DNA of 64,000 bases, taken from Paenibacillus sp. GP183 (GTDB lineage: Bacteria > Bacillota > Bacilli > Paenibacillales > NBRC-103111). This document shows positions 34,172-43,035 of the stretch, one piece after another. How positions within the stretch are numbered: the stretch's first letter is position 1; the number at the start of each line of letters is the position of its first letter. A program made the translations under genes and the position numbers. The DNA is taken from assembly GCF_900104695.1 (NCBI RefSeq), contig NZ_FNSW01000001.1, positions 4,818,501 to 4,882,500 of the forward strand. The letters are read 5' to 3'. The notes under the pieces were generated by a model. It searched no databases. It had not been told where the DNA came from and saw nothing but the letters and a program-made list of their open reading frames with translations.

Positions 34172-35061
34172 AGCGGGGGACCATTCTGATAACCGGCGCG
34201 GGAGGCTTTACGGGCAGGCATGCCTGTGAGCAATTCAGCCGTTCTGGCTACGAGATCATTGCCGTCGTCCGAACAAAGCCCGAGGTTGCTCCCATTGGCT
34301 CACTTGCCGTATGCGATCTCACGGATCCTGAGCAAATCAACCATTTAATTGATCTGGCTAAGCCTGATTATGTGCTGCATCTGTCTGGAAGAAACAGCGT
34401 GCCGGAATCCTGGTTAAATCCGGTCGCTTATTTGGAAGCCAATATGCTCGCTACCCTTTATCTCTTGAATGCACTGCGGCCATTTCCCGATTGCCGAATT
34501 GTGATAGCCGGCTCCATGCTCAATTTCCCTCTTTCCGAAGATCCGCGCCCACCTCATCCTTACAGCCTAAGCAAAACCATGCAGGTATTTTTTACTAAAT
34601 CGTGGCAGTATTTGTTCGATCAACAAATCCTTATTGCCCAGCCATCTAATTTAATCGGGCCCGGATTTTCAAACGGAGTTTGCGGGTTGCTGGCAAGAAA
34701 AATTGCCGCCCTTGAAAAGGGGATGGACGCGTCACCTTTTAAACTGTCCTCGCTCGTCGAGCGGAGAGATTATGTCGATGTTCGGGATGCCGTTGCCGCT
34801 TATGAGCGGGTCCTATTCCATGGAACACCTGGAAAGGTGTACTCGATTGGAACCGGCGCCACGAGTTCCTTAGAGGAGATGGTGAACGTATACGGAACCT
34901 TGACGGTTTGTTCTTTGCCTATTGAGATTGGCCAATCCGCGATTCCGAAGCAGCCTCATACTGTAGACATGGAACCCATGCGGAGTCTTGGGTGGACACC
35001 GGACATTCCCTTTAAGCAATCACTTAGCGATACATTGCAATTTTATCGAGATCAATCCTAG
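34168..35061 (+). CDS. NAD-dependent epimerase/reductase of the extended SDR family
   Basis: 297 residues from the ATG at 34168, which overlaps the previous stop (ATGA). It has TGAGGFTGRHACEQF for NAD(P) binding, VLHLSGRNSVPESW, the catalytic PYSLSK (YxxxK) and SNLIGPGFSNG. The central region recalls GDP-4-keto-6-deoxymannose reductases and related enzymes with the Rmd layout. The substrate is not evident. Its place at the end of the L-deoxysugar gene set suggests a further sugar modification or a second nucleotide sugar. Confidence 0.8.
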   Translation: MKRGTILITGAGGFTGRHACEQFSRSGYEIIAVVRTKPEVAPIGSLAVCDLTDPEQINHLIDLAKPDYVLHLSGRNSVPESWLNPVAYLEANMLATLYLLNALRPFPDCRIVIAGSMLNFPLSEDPRPPHPYSLSKTMQVFFTKSWQYLFDQQILIAQPSNLIGPGFSNGVCGLLARKIAALEKGMDASPFKLSSLVERRDYVDVRDAVAAYERVLFHGTPGKVYSIGTGATSSLEEMVNVYGTLTVCSLPIEIGQSAIPKQPHTVDMEPMRSLGWTPDIPFKQSLSDTLQFYRDQS

Positions 35062-35087
35062 AACATGCAGCGGGAGTTGAATGTTGT

Positions 35088-35825
35088 ATGATGCCAAAAG
35101 TGTCGATCGTCATCCCTTTTTACAACTGCCCCTATGTGGATCAGGCAATTGCCAGCGCGTTGGCACAGACGTATCCGAATGTAGAAGTCATTGTCGTGGA
35201 TGATGGTTCCAATCAGCACTCGGAGCGAATTGTTCCTTTTTTGGACCGCACTCATTATATAGGCAAAGCTAACGGGGGTACAGCCAGCGCTCTGAACTGC
35301 GGAATCCACATGGCTTCCGGTGAATATGTAGCATGGCTTAGCTCTGACGATCTTTTTAAACCGAACAAGCTGGCTGTACAGATTCCTTTCATGCAAGAGA
35401 ACGAGGCTCTGATCAGCTACACGCCCTTCGACAAAATTGACGGGACAGGCCAACTGCTGCAGTCTTCCATTGCTGTACGGTTTCCGAACCAAGCTGAGTT
35501 AATCCGCTCCTTTTTGGATGGTGATGCCATTAATGGATGTACCGTTGTGATGAAAAAGGAGCTTTGTGCCCAAGTGGGCATGTTTAACGAGAAACTCAAC
35601 TACACGCACGATTATGATTTATGGATGCGAGTCGCGCTCGCTGGAATCCCGATTCATTTTCTTGACGAGTCGCTCATCATGTACCGCTGGCATGACCAAA
35701 TGGGGACGCTGAAGCATAGTAAAGTGATTAAGCTCGAGACGCGATCGACCCGTAAACGATATTGCAAGCAGCTGAAGGGTTTGGTGAAACGATGGGAGGC
35801 TAGTCCTTGGCTTCCACCCCTTTGA
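35088..35825 (+). CDS. Family 2 glycosyltransferase
   Basis: 245 residues with a GT-A fold: VSIVIPFYNCPYVDQAIASAL, VIVVDDGSN, the acceptor/metal region YVAWLSSDDLF, and the late segment NYTHDYDLWMRVALAG where the catalytic base is expected. There is no membrane anchor, so it acts in the cytosol. It is the last gene of the plus-strand cluster and is followed by a strong terminator. The acceptor could be the growing glycan started by the CgeB-like or GT4 enzymes. Confidence 0.85.
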   Translation: MMPKVSIVIPFYNCPYVDQAIASALAQTYPNVEVIVVDDGSNQHSERIVPFLDRTHYIGKANGGTASALNCGIHMASGEYVAWLSSDDLFKPNKLAVQIPFMQENEALISYTPFDKIDGTGQLLQSSIAVRFPNQAELIRSFLDGDAINGCTVVMKKELCAQVGMFNEKLNYTHDYDLWMRVALAGIPIHFLDESLIMYRWHDQMGTLKHSKVIKLETRSTRKRYCKQLKGLVKRWEASPWLPPL

Positions 35826-35835
35826 TGCACAAAAA

Positions 35836-35888
35836 GGTCTCTTCCCTAGAGCAGATTCAAATCTGCATTAAGGAAGAGACTTTTTTTT
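35836..35888 (+). terminator. Rho-independent terminator ending the plus-strand glycosylation cluster
   Basis: GTCTCTTCC pairs with GGAAGAGAC; an inner GCAGATT/AATCTGC stem makes the hairpin longer; eight T follow. Confidence 0.85.
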
Positions 35889-35971
35889 GTAGAATATCAG
35901 ATCACGAGATGAACAGACGCCTCGTCCACCTACATGTGGAAGTCAGGGGGGGATCACAATTCAGGGCACCC

Positions 35972-36979
35972 CTAATTCTTATGAAATGACACCATTGAAT
36001 CATTGCCTAAAAGAACACTGGTTGATCTTGTAGAACCTGGTTCAAACCTGCTGTTTTTTCCGAAGATACTCCTGGACATCGTTAACCCGGAAAGGTCGAG
36101 ATAGGCATTTTCGAGGCAAATGCTGTTGGTTAACGTGCCATTTAACACTGTACACCTGTCAGCTATGGAAACATTGGGCCCGATGGACACATTTTTCAAA
36201 ATACATCCATTTCCGATAAGTACAGGCCCGTTCAAGGTACAGTTTTCCAGTACAGTCCCGTTGCCAATCTTCTCTGTTGTTGCGGACAACAGCTTTTCAT
36301 TAGCCTCCAACCATCGTTCCGGCGTGCCAATGTCAAAAAAAGGGCGCTTTGTAATACAGTAAGCAAGTTTGAGTCCACTGGAGATCATTTGCTGCATAGC
36401 ATCTGTTATCTCATATTCCCCTCTGGAGGAAGGGGAAATACACCTTATAGCATCGAACACTCTGCTGCTGAAGGCATACATTCCAATGATTGCCAAATTA
36501 CTTTTTGGATTATCCGGCTTTTCCTCCAACCGGACTATAAGGTTGTCTGATATTACTGCGACGCCGAACTCTTTCGGATTATCAACGGGAGAAAGCATCA
36601 TTGCTCCGTCATGTTCGGCAAAAGCCTCTAGCAGCTCCTGAACAGGTACCGTAATGAGGTTATCCCCAAGTATCAGGATAAAAGGATCTTCCCCCAAAAA
36701 CTCCTCAGCAGAAAGCAAGGCGTTGGCGATGCCTAACGGCGCGGTCTGATACAAAAACGTCACCTGTACGGATCGGGGTATTTTCGCTAAGTACTCAATT
36801 ATAGGCTTTTGGTCAGGCCTAACAACGATACCAATATCCGTTATTCCGCTTTCCTCCAACAATTGAATGCATTGAATCAAAATAGGCTGGTTGAGAACAG
36901 GCAGCAGCGTTTTCGGAAGCGAATGGGTAAATGGCCGAAGCCGCTTGCCTTTTCCAGCACAGAGAATGAGACCCTTCAT
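35972..36979 (-). CDS. Sugar nucleotidyltransferase with C-terminal left-handed beta-helix
   Basis: 335 residues. The N-terminal NTP-transferase domain has GKGKRLRPFTHSLPKTLLPVL, LILGDNLITV, VRLEEKPDNPKSNLAIIGMYAF and the catalytic region YEITDAMQQMI. From about residue 240, hexapeptide-like repeats (IGNGTVLENCTLNGPVLIG) form a short left-handed beta-helix. The layout matches the long glucose-1-phosphate thymidylyltransferases seen beside deoxysugar and secondary-metabolite genes. It is convergent with the GT2 unit. The second nucleotidyltransferase in the region, it may feed a different sugar. Confidence 0.83.
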   Translation of the reverse strand: MKGLILCAGKGKRLRPFTHSLPKTLLPVLNQPILIQCIQLLEESGITDIGIVVRPDQKPIIEYLAKIPRSVQVTFLYQTAPLGIANALLSAEEFLGEDPFILILGDNLITVPVQELLEAFAEHDGAMMLSPVDNPKEFGVAVISDNLIVRLEEKPDNPKSNLAIIGMYAFSSRVFDAIRCISPSSRGEYEITDAMQQMISSGLKLAYCITKRPFFDIGTPERWLEANEKLLSATTEKIGNGTVLENCTLNGPVLIGNGCILKNVSIGPNVSIADRCTVLNGTLTNSICLENAYLDLSGLTMSRSIFGKNSRFEPGSTRSTSVLLGNDSMVSFHKN

Positions 36980-37042
36980 TTTTTCTTATTCATCCTTTCC
37001 TCCGTGGAGTAAAGATTTGGGATATAAGCCGGACGCCCCCTA

Positions 37043-37246
37043 CTAGATATAGGGTCCAAGCCATTTCCAGCTATGGCCGTCATCCCTGACAAAATAACGG
37101 TATCCATCATTCGTTTTGACAACTGCCGTCAATTGGTTCGAATTATTTTCCACTAGAATGACTTCGTTATAAATGTCTTTACCGAATGCTGCTGGCCCGG
37201 TCCAGGTCAAATCAGAATGATGGTTGTTTCTCCACCAGTGACCCAA
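37043..37246 (-). pseudogene. Out-of-frame lectin-like tail of the preceding glycosyltransferase
   Basis: Reads HWWRNNHHSDLTW, then VILVENNSNQLTAVV and YRYFVRDDGHSWKWLGPY. It repeats the W-R plus strand pattern of the blades in the upstream frame, so it is the natural C-terminus of that protein. It has no start signal of its own. Confidence 0.75.
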
Positions 37247-38454
37247 ACCCCTTTCTTCAAGGGCGCTAACACCTCGAAATTTCCGTGCGAACTCTCAATA
37301 ATTACAGGCGTTCCTTTCACACCGTCCGCAAATGCTGGTGACTTGAACCATTCGCCGCTTTTTTCATCCCTCCAATAATGGATAAGGTTGTTTCCAACTC
37401 TGCATATCAGTTCGATATTTCCGTAATGGGTCTCGAGCGCGGTGAACGCCTCTACTTTGTCGCTGCCGAACGTATACGGGCCGTACAAATAACTTTTATC
37501 GCTGCTATTCTCGGATCTCCAATACGAAATCCCTTTCTCCAGAGAAGCGCTCAGCCATTCTACTGTTTTTCCGGTGCTTTTTTTCCTGCGGATAAAAAAC
37601 GGCATATCCCCGATATAAGTATCGAGAAAGTATTTTTGTGCTTCTGCATTGTATTGTATTTGCTGTTTGAGAGCGCTTCGTACAAAAACGCGCGTTTCGT
37701 CCTTTATGTCTCTCGGTACCGGGTGAAGCAGATAACACTCTTTGTTCCGGTGCAGCTGACCTAAGGTTTCGTCCAATGGGAAATACGGTCGGTAGCGTAT
37801 GGAATTTCCGGTTGACTTCGGATAAGCATTAAGCTTGAAACCAAAGCGCTCCGTCATTGTGACGTAGGCAACTTCATCTATTCCGAAAGCTTTTGTCTTT
37901 TTTAGTTTCGATTTGAGATCATCGTATCGTTTGCTTTTCAAAAAACGACGGACTAGACGTCTGCTGAACACCTGTCCCACATTGAAGGATTCGTAGAATG
38001 GCTTCTCTCCAAATATCGATTTCCACAAATGATATTCCTCGCGTACCTGATTGCCAATGAAAGAATCATTGTGTGAAATTTTGGTGTCAACTCCCATATA
38101 ATCTCTGTTTTTCATTTGCTCCGCAATAAATTCCTCAAAGCCTTCTCTGACAAATAGAGTATCCGAATCAAGATTAATTAAATAGTCGAAGTCGTATTCT
38201 ATGTCCCCCAGCCATCTCATCGTTTCCAGTAAATAGATGGCCGTTACACCGTATTTCAATTTTCGGCTGGTAGGACAGACGGGAACTCCCACATTTTTGC
38301 ACAATCCTGAGTCGTCGCCTCCGTTGTACAAAACGACAGAACTATTGGGACAATAGCACCTGATGTTATCCAACAGATCCAAAACGACATTTAACTTGTT
38401 GTGAACTAGCACAGCGAAACATATTTTTGTTGGGCGATTAGTTGATTCTTCCAC
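37207..38454 (-). CDS. Glycosyltransferase with lectin-like blades, frameshifted near the 3' end
   Basis: 415 residues up to a stop. Residues 1-250 are a GT-A-like enzyme related to the tandem paralogs at 59.3-62.6 kb: ICFAVLVHNKLN, SSVVLYNGGDD, and YLINLDSDTLFV with a DxD-type motif. From about residue 310 a blade-like unit recurs: a W-R-D/E motif (SYWRSEN, HYWRDEKSGEW) followed by the HGNFEVLAP-type strand. It resembles the PLL/PHL lectin beta-propeller repeats. The frame ends abnormally at KKGVWVTGG; adding one G to the GGGG tract near 37243 restores HWWRNN and continues into the tail at 37043. The GTG start follows GAGGTGC. The frameshift may be sequencing error, phase variation or decay. 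Confidence 0.78.
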   Translation of the reverse strand: MEESTNRPTKICFAVLVHNKLNVVLDLLDNIRCYCPNSSVVLYNGGDDSGLCKNVGVPVCPTSRKLKYGVTAIYLLETMRWLGDIEYDFDYLINLDSDTLFVREGFEEFIAEQMKNRDYMGVDTKISHNDSFIGNQVREEYHLWKSIFGEKPFYESFNVGQVFSRRLVRRFLKSKRYDDLKSKLKKTKAFGIDEVAYVTMTERFGFKLNAYPKSTGNSIRYRPYFPLDETLGQLHRNKECYLLHPVPRDIKDETRVFVRSALKQQIQYNAEAQKYFLDTYIGDMPFFIRRKKSTGKTVEWLSASLEKGISYWRSENSSDKSYLYGPYTFGSDKVEAFTALETHYGNIELICRVGNNLIHYWRDEKSGEWFKSPAFADGVKGTPVIIESSHGNFEVLAPLKKGVWVTGGETTIILI

Positions 38455-38645
38455 AGTAGAGCACCTCTTTATTCATTCATATGCTATTTATCATATGCGA
38501 GGTTTATTGAGAGGATTAGGCTAATCATAGAATGGGTTGAAAAAAATCATTGGGATATGTTCCTGTACCTTTCGCCGAACGCCGCTCAGACATAGTTTGA
38601 AGAAGAACATAAAAGCCGGAGTTTGAGAAGAAGAGGCGGTGCGTA

Positions 38646-39173
38646 ATGTTTGATAAAATGATGGTTGTCGCCCATCCTGACGACGAATCTATTTTTGGGG
38701 GGGCGGCTTTGATAAGAGAAAAAGGCTGGAAGGTCATATGTTTGACCAACGGTAATAACGAAACCAGATCTTCCGAATTTCTCAGGGCAATGAGAAGGGT
38801 AGGGGCCTCATGTGAAATATGGGACTACTTGGATAAATATGAGGGAAGTTTTGACGCAGAACAAGTAGGAAAGGATTTGGAGAAGGTTATAACTAAACAC
38901 CGGTTTCATCGCATTGTCACCCATAATCTTCGCGGGGAGTACGGGCACAGCCAGCACAAATCGCTCTCAAAAATATTGCATGACCGGGGAATTGAGAATT
39001 TGTATGTGTTCGATAAATCGAACGATATACTGCCGTTCCCACTGCTGCGGGACAAATTAATTCTATTGTCGGTTTATCAAAGTCAGATGTACGTCATAGA
39101 GCAATTGATGCCGTATATATTATACGAACGGATCGTGCCGTTCAAAGAGTCTACTTTATTATCATCTGAATAA
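38646..39173 (+). CDS. PIG-L family N-deacetylase
   Basis: A 175-residue LmbE/PIG-L deacetylase with the zinc-binding AHPDDES motif at residues 9-15 and the second metal site in GEYGHSQHKSL. The family removes the N-acetyl group from GlcNAc-type sugars or conjugates. It is shorter than the usual 220-240 residues but retains both metal motifs. GAGGCGG precedes the ATG. In this setting it may deacetylate an N-acetylated sugar in the surface glycan. It stands just upstream of the gene-fragment region, 14 bases before a truncated GT4 start. Confidence 0.85.
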   Translation: MFDKMMVVAHPDDESIFGGAALIREKGWKVICLTNGNNETRSSEFLRAMRRVGASCEIWDYLDKYEGSFDAEQVGKDLEKVITKHRFHRIVTHNLRGEYGHSQHKSLSKILHDRGIENLYVFDKSNDILPFPLLRDKLILLSVYQSQMYVIEQLMPYILYERIVPFKESTLLSSE

Positions 39174-39187
39174 GAGGGTGAACCTTC

Positions 39188-39265
39188 ATGAAAATCGTTC
39201 AGGTTGTCCCCAATATTATTCCGATTCCCGGCAGCGGTGGAATTGAAAGGGTTGCGTGGCAATAA
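39188..39265 (+). pseudogene. 5' fragment of a family 4 glycosyltransferase (25 codons)
   Basis: After GAGGGTG a frame reads MKIVQVVPNIIPIPG followed by GGIERVAWQ and TAA. This is the typical N-terminus of a GT4 enzyme (P-G-x-GGIERV). Directly after GTTGCGTGGCAATAA the sequence becomes repeat-protein code, so a GT4 gene has been cut at codon 25 and joined to another gene. Confidence 0.75.
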
Positions 39266-40069
39266 GTTGGCCAACGGTACTATCCGCAGCGAACACCTGG
39301 CGGACAACTCGATTAGTGGAACGAAGCTAATGACAGGTAGTGTCGACGCGAGCAAACTGGCGTACAGCTCAGTGTATGGTGAACATCTTGCGTTGGGTTC
39401 AGTCAACTCATCAAAGTTGGTGGCTGGCAGCGTGGATGGCAGCAAGCTGGCGAGTGGAGTTGTAAGCGCGAGCATATAGCGGATGGTGCGGTAAGTGGTG
39501 TGAAGCTCGCGGCAGGCAGTGTGGACGGCAGTAAGCTGGCAACTGGTGCTGTGAATACCGATCATCTGGCGGACGGCAGCATAGACTGCAGTAAGTTAGC
39601 GATTGGATCCGTAAAAAGCGAACATCTAGCAGACGGTACGATTAGCGGTAACAAGCTGATCGTGGGAAGTATTGACGGCAGTAAGCTGGCTATCGGCTCT
39701 GTGTACGGTGAGCACCTTGCTCTTGGTTCGATCAGCGGCTCCAAGCTTACGGAAGGAAGTGTGGATGAGAGCAAGTTGTCATTCCAGACGATACAGCTTC
39801 CGGCTTCGAGGTCGAATACGGTTCAACAATTCGGTCTTGCTTCATTTGAATTCAAAGTGCAGGACGAATTCGTCGACGTGCAGATTTATTTCGATGATGC
39901 CTTCGCCGATTTGAATTATGTATTAATCGCCACGACTAACCATACGGCTTGTTATGCGGTCGTCAAACAAAAGTCGACGAACTACGCGATCTTGTCTGTC
40001 GTTCGTACACGATTCTCAGCAGAAATCTACGGTATCATCAACTGGATAGCTATGGGGACAAAAGCATAA
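39266..40069 (+). pseudogene. Decayed second copy of the decapeptide-repeat protein (3' part)
   Basis: Starting mid-repeat, about 20 decapeptides follow (SVDGSKLASG, SVYGEHLALG type), then the full C-terminal domain ending NWIAMGTKA. That domain is about 70 percent identical by eye to the end of the 1681-residue protein: QQFGL-x-x-FE-x-KVQ, NHTACYAVVKQK and LSVVRTRFS. A one-base deletion near 39465 (GTAAGCGCGAGCATATAG) breaks the frame. From 39500 the frame is open to the stop. There is no proper start. It shows that the gene family has more than one member and that the C-terminal domain is conserved. Confidence 0.85.
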
Positions 40070-40084
40070 CACATTATCAAACAG

Positions 40085-40118
40085 GCAGGATCGCGCAAAG
40101 CAACTGATCCTGCTTTTT
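40085..40118 (+). terminator. Terminator after the second repeat-protein copy
   Basis: GCAGGATC / GATCCTGC stem with a 13-base loop, followed by five T. Confidence 0.75.
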
Positions 40119-40230
40119 GCTGTGGCCATGGAACCATTTTTCACGTTGATCGTTATTTGTCCATGTTTTGATTAGGTGCTGAGCAGAATGAAGGAGGATT
40201 TTTAGATTCTGCGAAGGAGATGGGTCTCTG

Positions 40231-40562
40231 ATGAAAGTGGTGTTATGGCCGGAGGTAAAGGATTGCTGTTTTGGCCAAGAAGTGTAGAAACCAAGCCCAA
40301 GCAATTCTTGGCGCTGACTTCCCACGATAGCATGCTCCAGCAGACGTATAACCGATTTCGCAAGAATATAGACGCTGCTGATATTTATGTAGTCGCAGGA
40401 TTATCCTATTTACCTTTAATTCGTGAGTAACTACTACGCAATTCTCGGTGGATTACGCCATTCTGGAAAAGGCGGAGTTCGTGTATACTGGGACGACATC
40501 GGCACCTGGGCGGCATTGGAGCATCCACGTGATGATCAGGGGAATCTACTATTCGGAAACGC
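40231..40562 (+). pseudogene. Mannose-1-phosphate guanylyltransferase fragments
   Basis: MAGGKGLLFWPRSVETKPKQ followed by FLALTSHDSMLQQTYNRF is the N-terminal signature of ManC/GMP. The start MKVVL is one base out of frame with it. After about 60 codons an internal deletion joins to a piece reading VDYAILEKAEF and, in another frame, WDDIGTWAALEHPRDDQGN, the C-terminal part of the catalytic domain. At about 40563 the sequence passes into repeat-protein code. GDP-mannose synthesis by this copy is lost. Confidence 0.8.
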
Positions 40563-40564
40563 GG

Positions 40565-40658
40565 ACTTCGCTATCTTGTCTATCGTACGTACGTTACGCG
40601 ATTCTCAGCAGAAATTTATGAAATCATCAACTGGATCGCTATGGGGACAAAAGCATAA
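40565..40658 (+). pseudogene. Third fragment of the repeat-protein C-terminal domain
   Basis: About 95 bases nearly identical to the end of the second copy: the code for AILS-V-RTRFSAEIY and then INWIAMGTKA is legible across a small indel that shifts the frame. It is joined directly to the manC remnant. Confidence 0.75.
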
Positions 40659-40668
40659 TTGGTTTTCA

Positions 40669-40703
40669 AGCAGGATTGTGACGAGCGCTTGATCCTGCTT
40701 TTT
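40669..40703 (+). terminator. Duplicate of the terminator at 40085
   Basis: GCAGGAT / ATCCTGC followed by TTTTT; same arrangement and flanks (AAAGCATAA upstream, TTTTTGCTGTG downstream) as after the second copy. Confidence 0.7.
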
Positions 40704-40989
40704 GCTGTGTACAGTGGAATAACCGACATACTATGCTTATTCTCAAGTTTTGAAGATATGCTAATGGATCTTTCCTAAACTATCTTCTAAGTACCGTTCT
40801 CATTTAGTCGATTGTCCCAGTGTTCCTTCTATTGTTTGTAATTCTCAAATGAATCAAGACTTACATGTTCGTCAAGTCTTCTTGTTGTATTGCATCATCA
40901 ACAAGAACTACCTACTCTCCTATGCGAATTATGTATGAACGAAACCCTAGACTTCATTTGGTCGTGAGAGGAGAATTTAACAATAAAGA

Positions 40990-41042
40990 AGAGCACCCTT
41001 CATCTTGCCCGGAAGACAAGTTGAAGGGCGTTTCTTCTTTTG
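40990..41042 (+). terminator. Strong hairpin, probable terminator
   Basis: GCACCCTTCATCTTG pairs with CAAGTTGAAGGGCGT around CCCGGAAGA, followed by a T-rich run. The minus strand is also A/T-rich here, so it may serve the truncated minus-strand gene that ends at 41053. The preceding 40704-40989 stretch shows no gene. Confidence 0.6.
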
Positions 41043-41052
41043 GATATTTTTA

Positions 41053-41343
41053 TTAGGAATTGTAAGCATTTTCCGAGATTTCATTCAAATCTTCGTGAAG
41101 AACGGTAGAGCCTTCCAGAAAATCATTTTCAGCATTATTTAATCCGAAACTATTCATAATGATACTGCGTTTTTTGGAAGAGATTTGGTAGCGAATTTCA
41201 TAAGCAGTTGCGACAGAAATACCTGCGTTAGCAACTACTGTAGCGTTTGGAGCAACTGTGAAAGGTGAACCAGCGACAGGGATAAATGAATTAGTTGTCC
41301 AGTTTTTGACTAAAACAGTAATTACTTGTGAATCGCTCCCTAT
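41053..41343 (-). pseudogene. 3' fragment of a putative surface protein
   Basis: Open for 96 codons with no start. It reads VITVLVKNWTTNSFIPVAG, then SVATAYEIRYQISSK, then IIMNSFGLNNAENDF and ends ENAYNS. The FGLN motif and the WTTN phrase also occur in the N-terminal piece at 52430-52729 (FDWTTNAPV; VNVFGLN). Both look like parts of one family of small beta-rich secreted or spore-surface proteins that I cannot name. The 5' end is lost next to the IS remnant at 41416. Confidence 0.6.
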
Positions 41344-41415
41344 TTAACTCAAATGAGCTACTCTGTCGCTAGCTTTAGACGGTAAGCCCGCCATGTCTGT
41401 CGAGGAAGCATTTTC

Positions 41416-41580
41416 CATCACAAGCAACGAGTACGAGAAAAACTGCGAAGTGAGGAGGGTTATGCGCTTTCGGTTCGGCGCATGATTGAGCCGGAGAGTG
41501 TTTTCGGGCAAATTAAAAACAACCGGGTATTCCGGCACTTCCTGCTTCGTGGCTTACCGAAAGTGAGCCTAGAGGTCGGG
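41416..41580 (+). pseudogene. C-terminal remnant of an IS1182-like transposase
   Basis: The frame reads RVREKLRSEEGYALSVRR, then MIEPESVFGQIKNNRVFR and HFLLRGLPKVSLEVG. That is the conserved C-terminal E-region of IS1182-type DDE transposases. Nothing upstream of about 41410 is recognisable, and the sequence runs directly into the end of a minus-strand GT4 gene. Confidence 0.75.
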
Positions 41581-41582
41581 AT

Positions 41583-42783
41583 TCAGAAAAGTTTTCCGCT
41601 TTTGGGACAGCCTCCTTTGAGTTGCATTTCTATTTTATGTGCGGAAAGGTCGTACTGGTGAGAAAAGGGCCTGTTTTTATGGTAAATCGCTCCACCCAAT
41701 AATTTGTCCTTAAAAAGATGGTCATAGTATTGTTCCTGAACATGGATTTGCTTGTTTAAATTAAAATCTTTTTTAACCTTTTGCCTAGCCTGTTTCGCGT
41801 ATTTCTTACCTTGTTTTGGATTTTTAAGAAGTGTAATAATAGCTTCGGCTAAGGCTTTGTCATCTTCCTCCTTCACTAGAATGCCGCTTCTATTATGTTC
41901 AATCAATTCGGGGATACCGGCATGATATGTTGATACCACTGGGACCCCGCAAGACATGGCTTCTTTCAATACGTTAGGAATTCCCTCGACTGCGCCTTTA
42001 CTGGTAGTATAGCTTGGCAAACAAAACAGGTCAGCATGATGGAGCTCTTTCACAATATCACCATTTTTTATTTCTGTTATCAATTCTATCGATGTGTCTA
42101 AATTGTATTTTTTAATTTGTCTGGAAAGTTTTTCCTTCCGCGTCGGCCTCCCTTTTCCAATAATAACCAATTTAGCTTTTGGAAATTTTTTATGAACTTT
42201 ACGAAATGCCTGAATTAATATAGGGAAGCCTTTCTTCTCTACTAGACGACCAACAGTCAGAATTCGAAAAGTATGATTCTTATTGGGTTTCCAACTTCGA
42301 AAGGTAAACTTATCAATATCTATACCGCAATATAGAACCTTTAATTTTTCTTTTTGAAAACCTAACTTCATTAACTCTCCTTTGAAGAATTCGCAGACAG
42401 GCAAAAACAAACTGCCATGTTCAATGAGTTCTTGATATTTTATCTGATTCTTCTCGAATGATGTATTGTGTGCCGATGCATCATTTCCTCGAAAACTCAC
42501 GATAAGCGGAATCTTATAAAGAATCGCCACCGGCAAAATTTTAGTTGCATCCCCCTCCGTGAGCATGGATTGCCTTTATATTTTGTGTCTTAATAAATGT
42601 AGGCCAATCTGTTATATCCCCCAAATAGAAATATTTATAAGGATACTCTTGTTCGGAATTTCGTTGAGCGAACTCCCCAAGTACGATCGAACGATATTTT
42701 GTAAGATTGGTAATTTGACGGTACTTAAAATCCTGGTTGACCTTTATATCTCTAGATAGAAAATGAGCAATTGTCTTTTCCAT
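41583..42783 (-). pseudogene. Family 4 glycosyltransferase, frameshifted in a G tract
   Basis: The 5' part (42783 down to about 42549, MEKTIAHFLSRDIKVNQDF) and the 3' part (to 41583) are in different frames. At 42550-42556 the minus strand reads CACGGAGGGGGATGC; removing one G gives HGGDATKILP, which matches HYGQLAMKLLP of the intact paralog at 44739. The remainder is a normal GT4: TVGRLVEKKGFPILIQAF, CGVPVVSTYHAGIPELI and KDFNLN. The last about 35 residues (GGCPKSGKLF at the end) are read from transposon-derived sequence, so the natural C-terminus is also lost. Paralogy with 44739 is about half identical by eye. Confidence 0.8.
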
Positions 42784-42847
42784 ACTAATTCCTTTCAACT
42801 ATATTTTTTTCAAGAGATACTTTGCCGTTTCTGTAAACACTGGGAAG

Positions 42848-43035
42848 CTGCGGTATCTATTAAGGGTTTTCCCCCAGTATCATGGATTGGATGCAAAGCA
42901 TTTACAAGCCTATCTCGATGAATTCTGCTATCACTTTAATCGCCGTACTGTCAAAAGCGAACTATTCAATAGGCTCATTCAATGTTGTGTTTCCACAGCT
43001 GTCATTACCTATGCTAGCTGGATGATCATAATTAG
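42848..43035 (+). pseudogene. C-terminal remnant of an IS1595-family transposase
   Basis: The frame reads LRVFPQYHGLDAKHLQAYLD, then EFCYHFNRRTVKSELFNRLI and CCVSTAVITYASW. This is the characteristic end of ISXO2-like transposases and the family of the partial gene at 1-455. It is cut at its 3' side by the insertion sequence that begins at 43036. Confidence 0.75.

Noticed and set aside
40865-41056. 63-codon frame between the manC debris and the surface-protein fragment
   Set aside because: It spans the hairpin at 40990-41042 and has no recognisable protein features.
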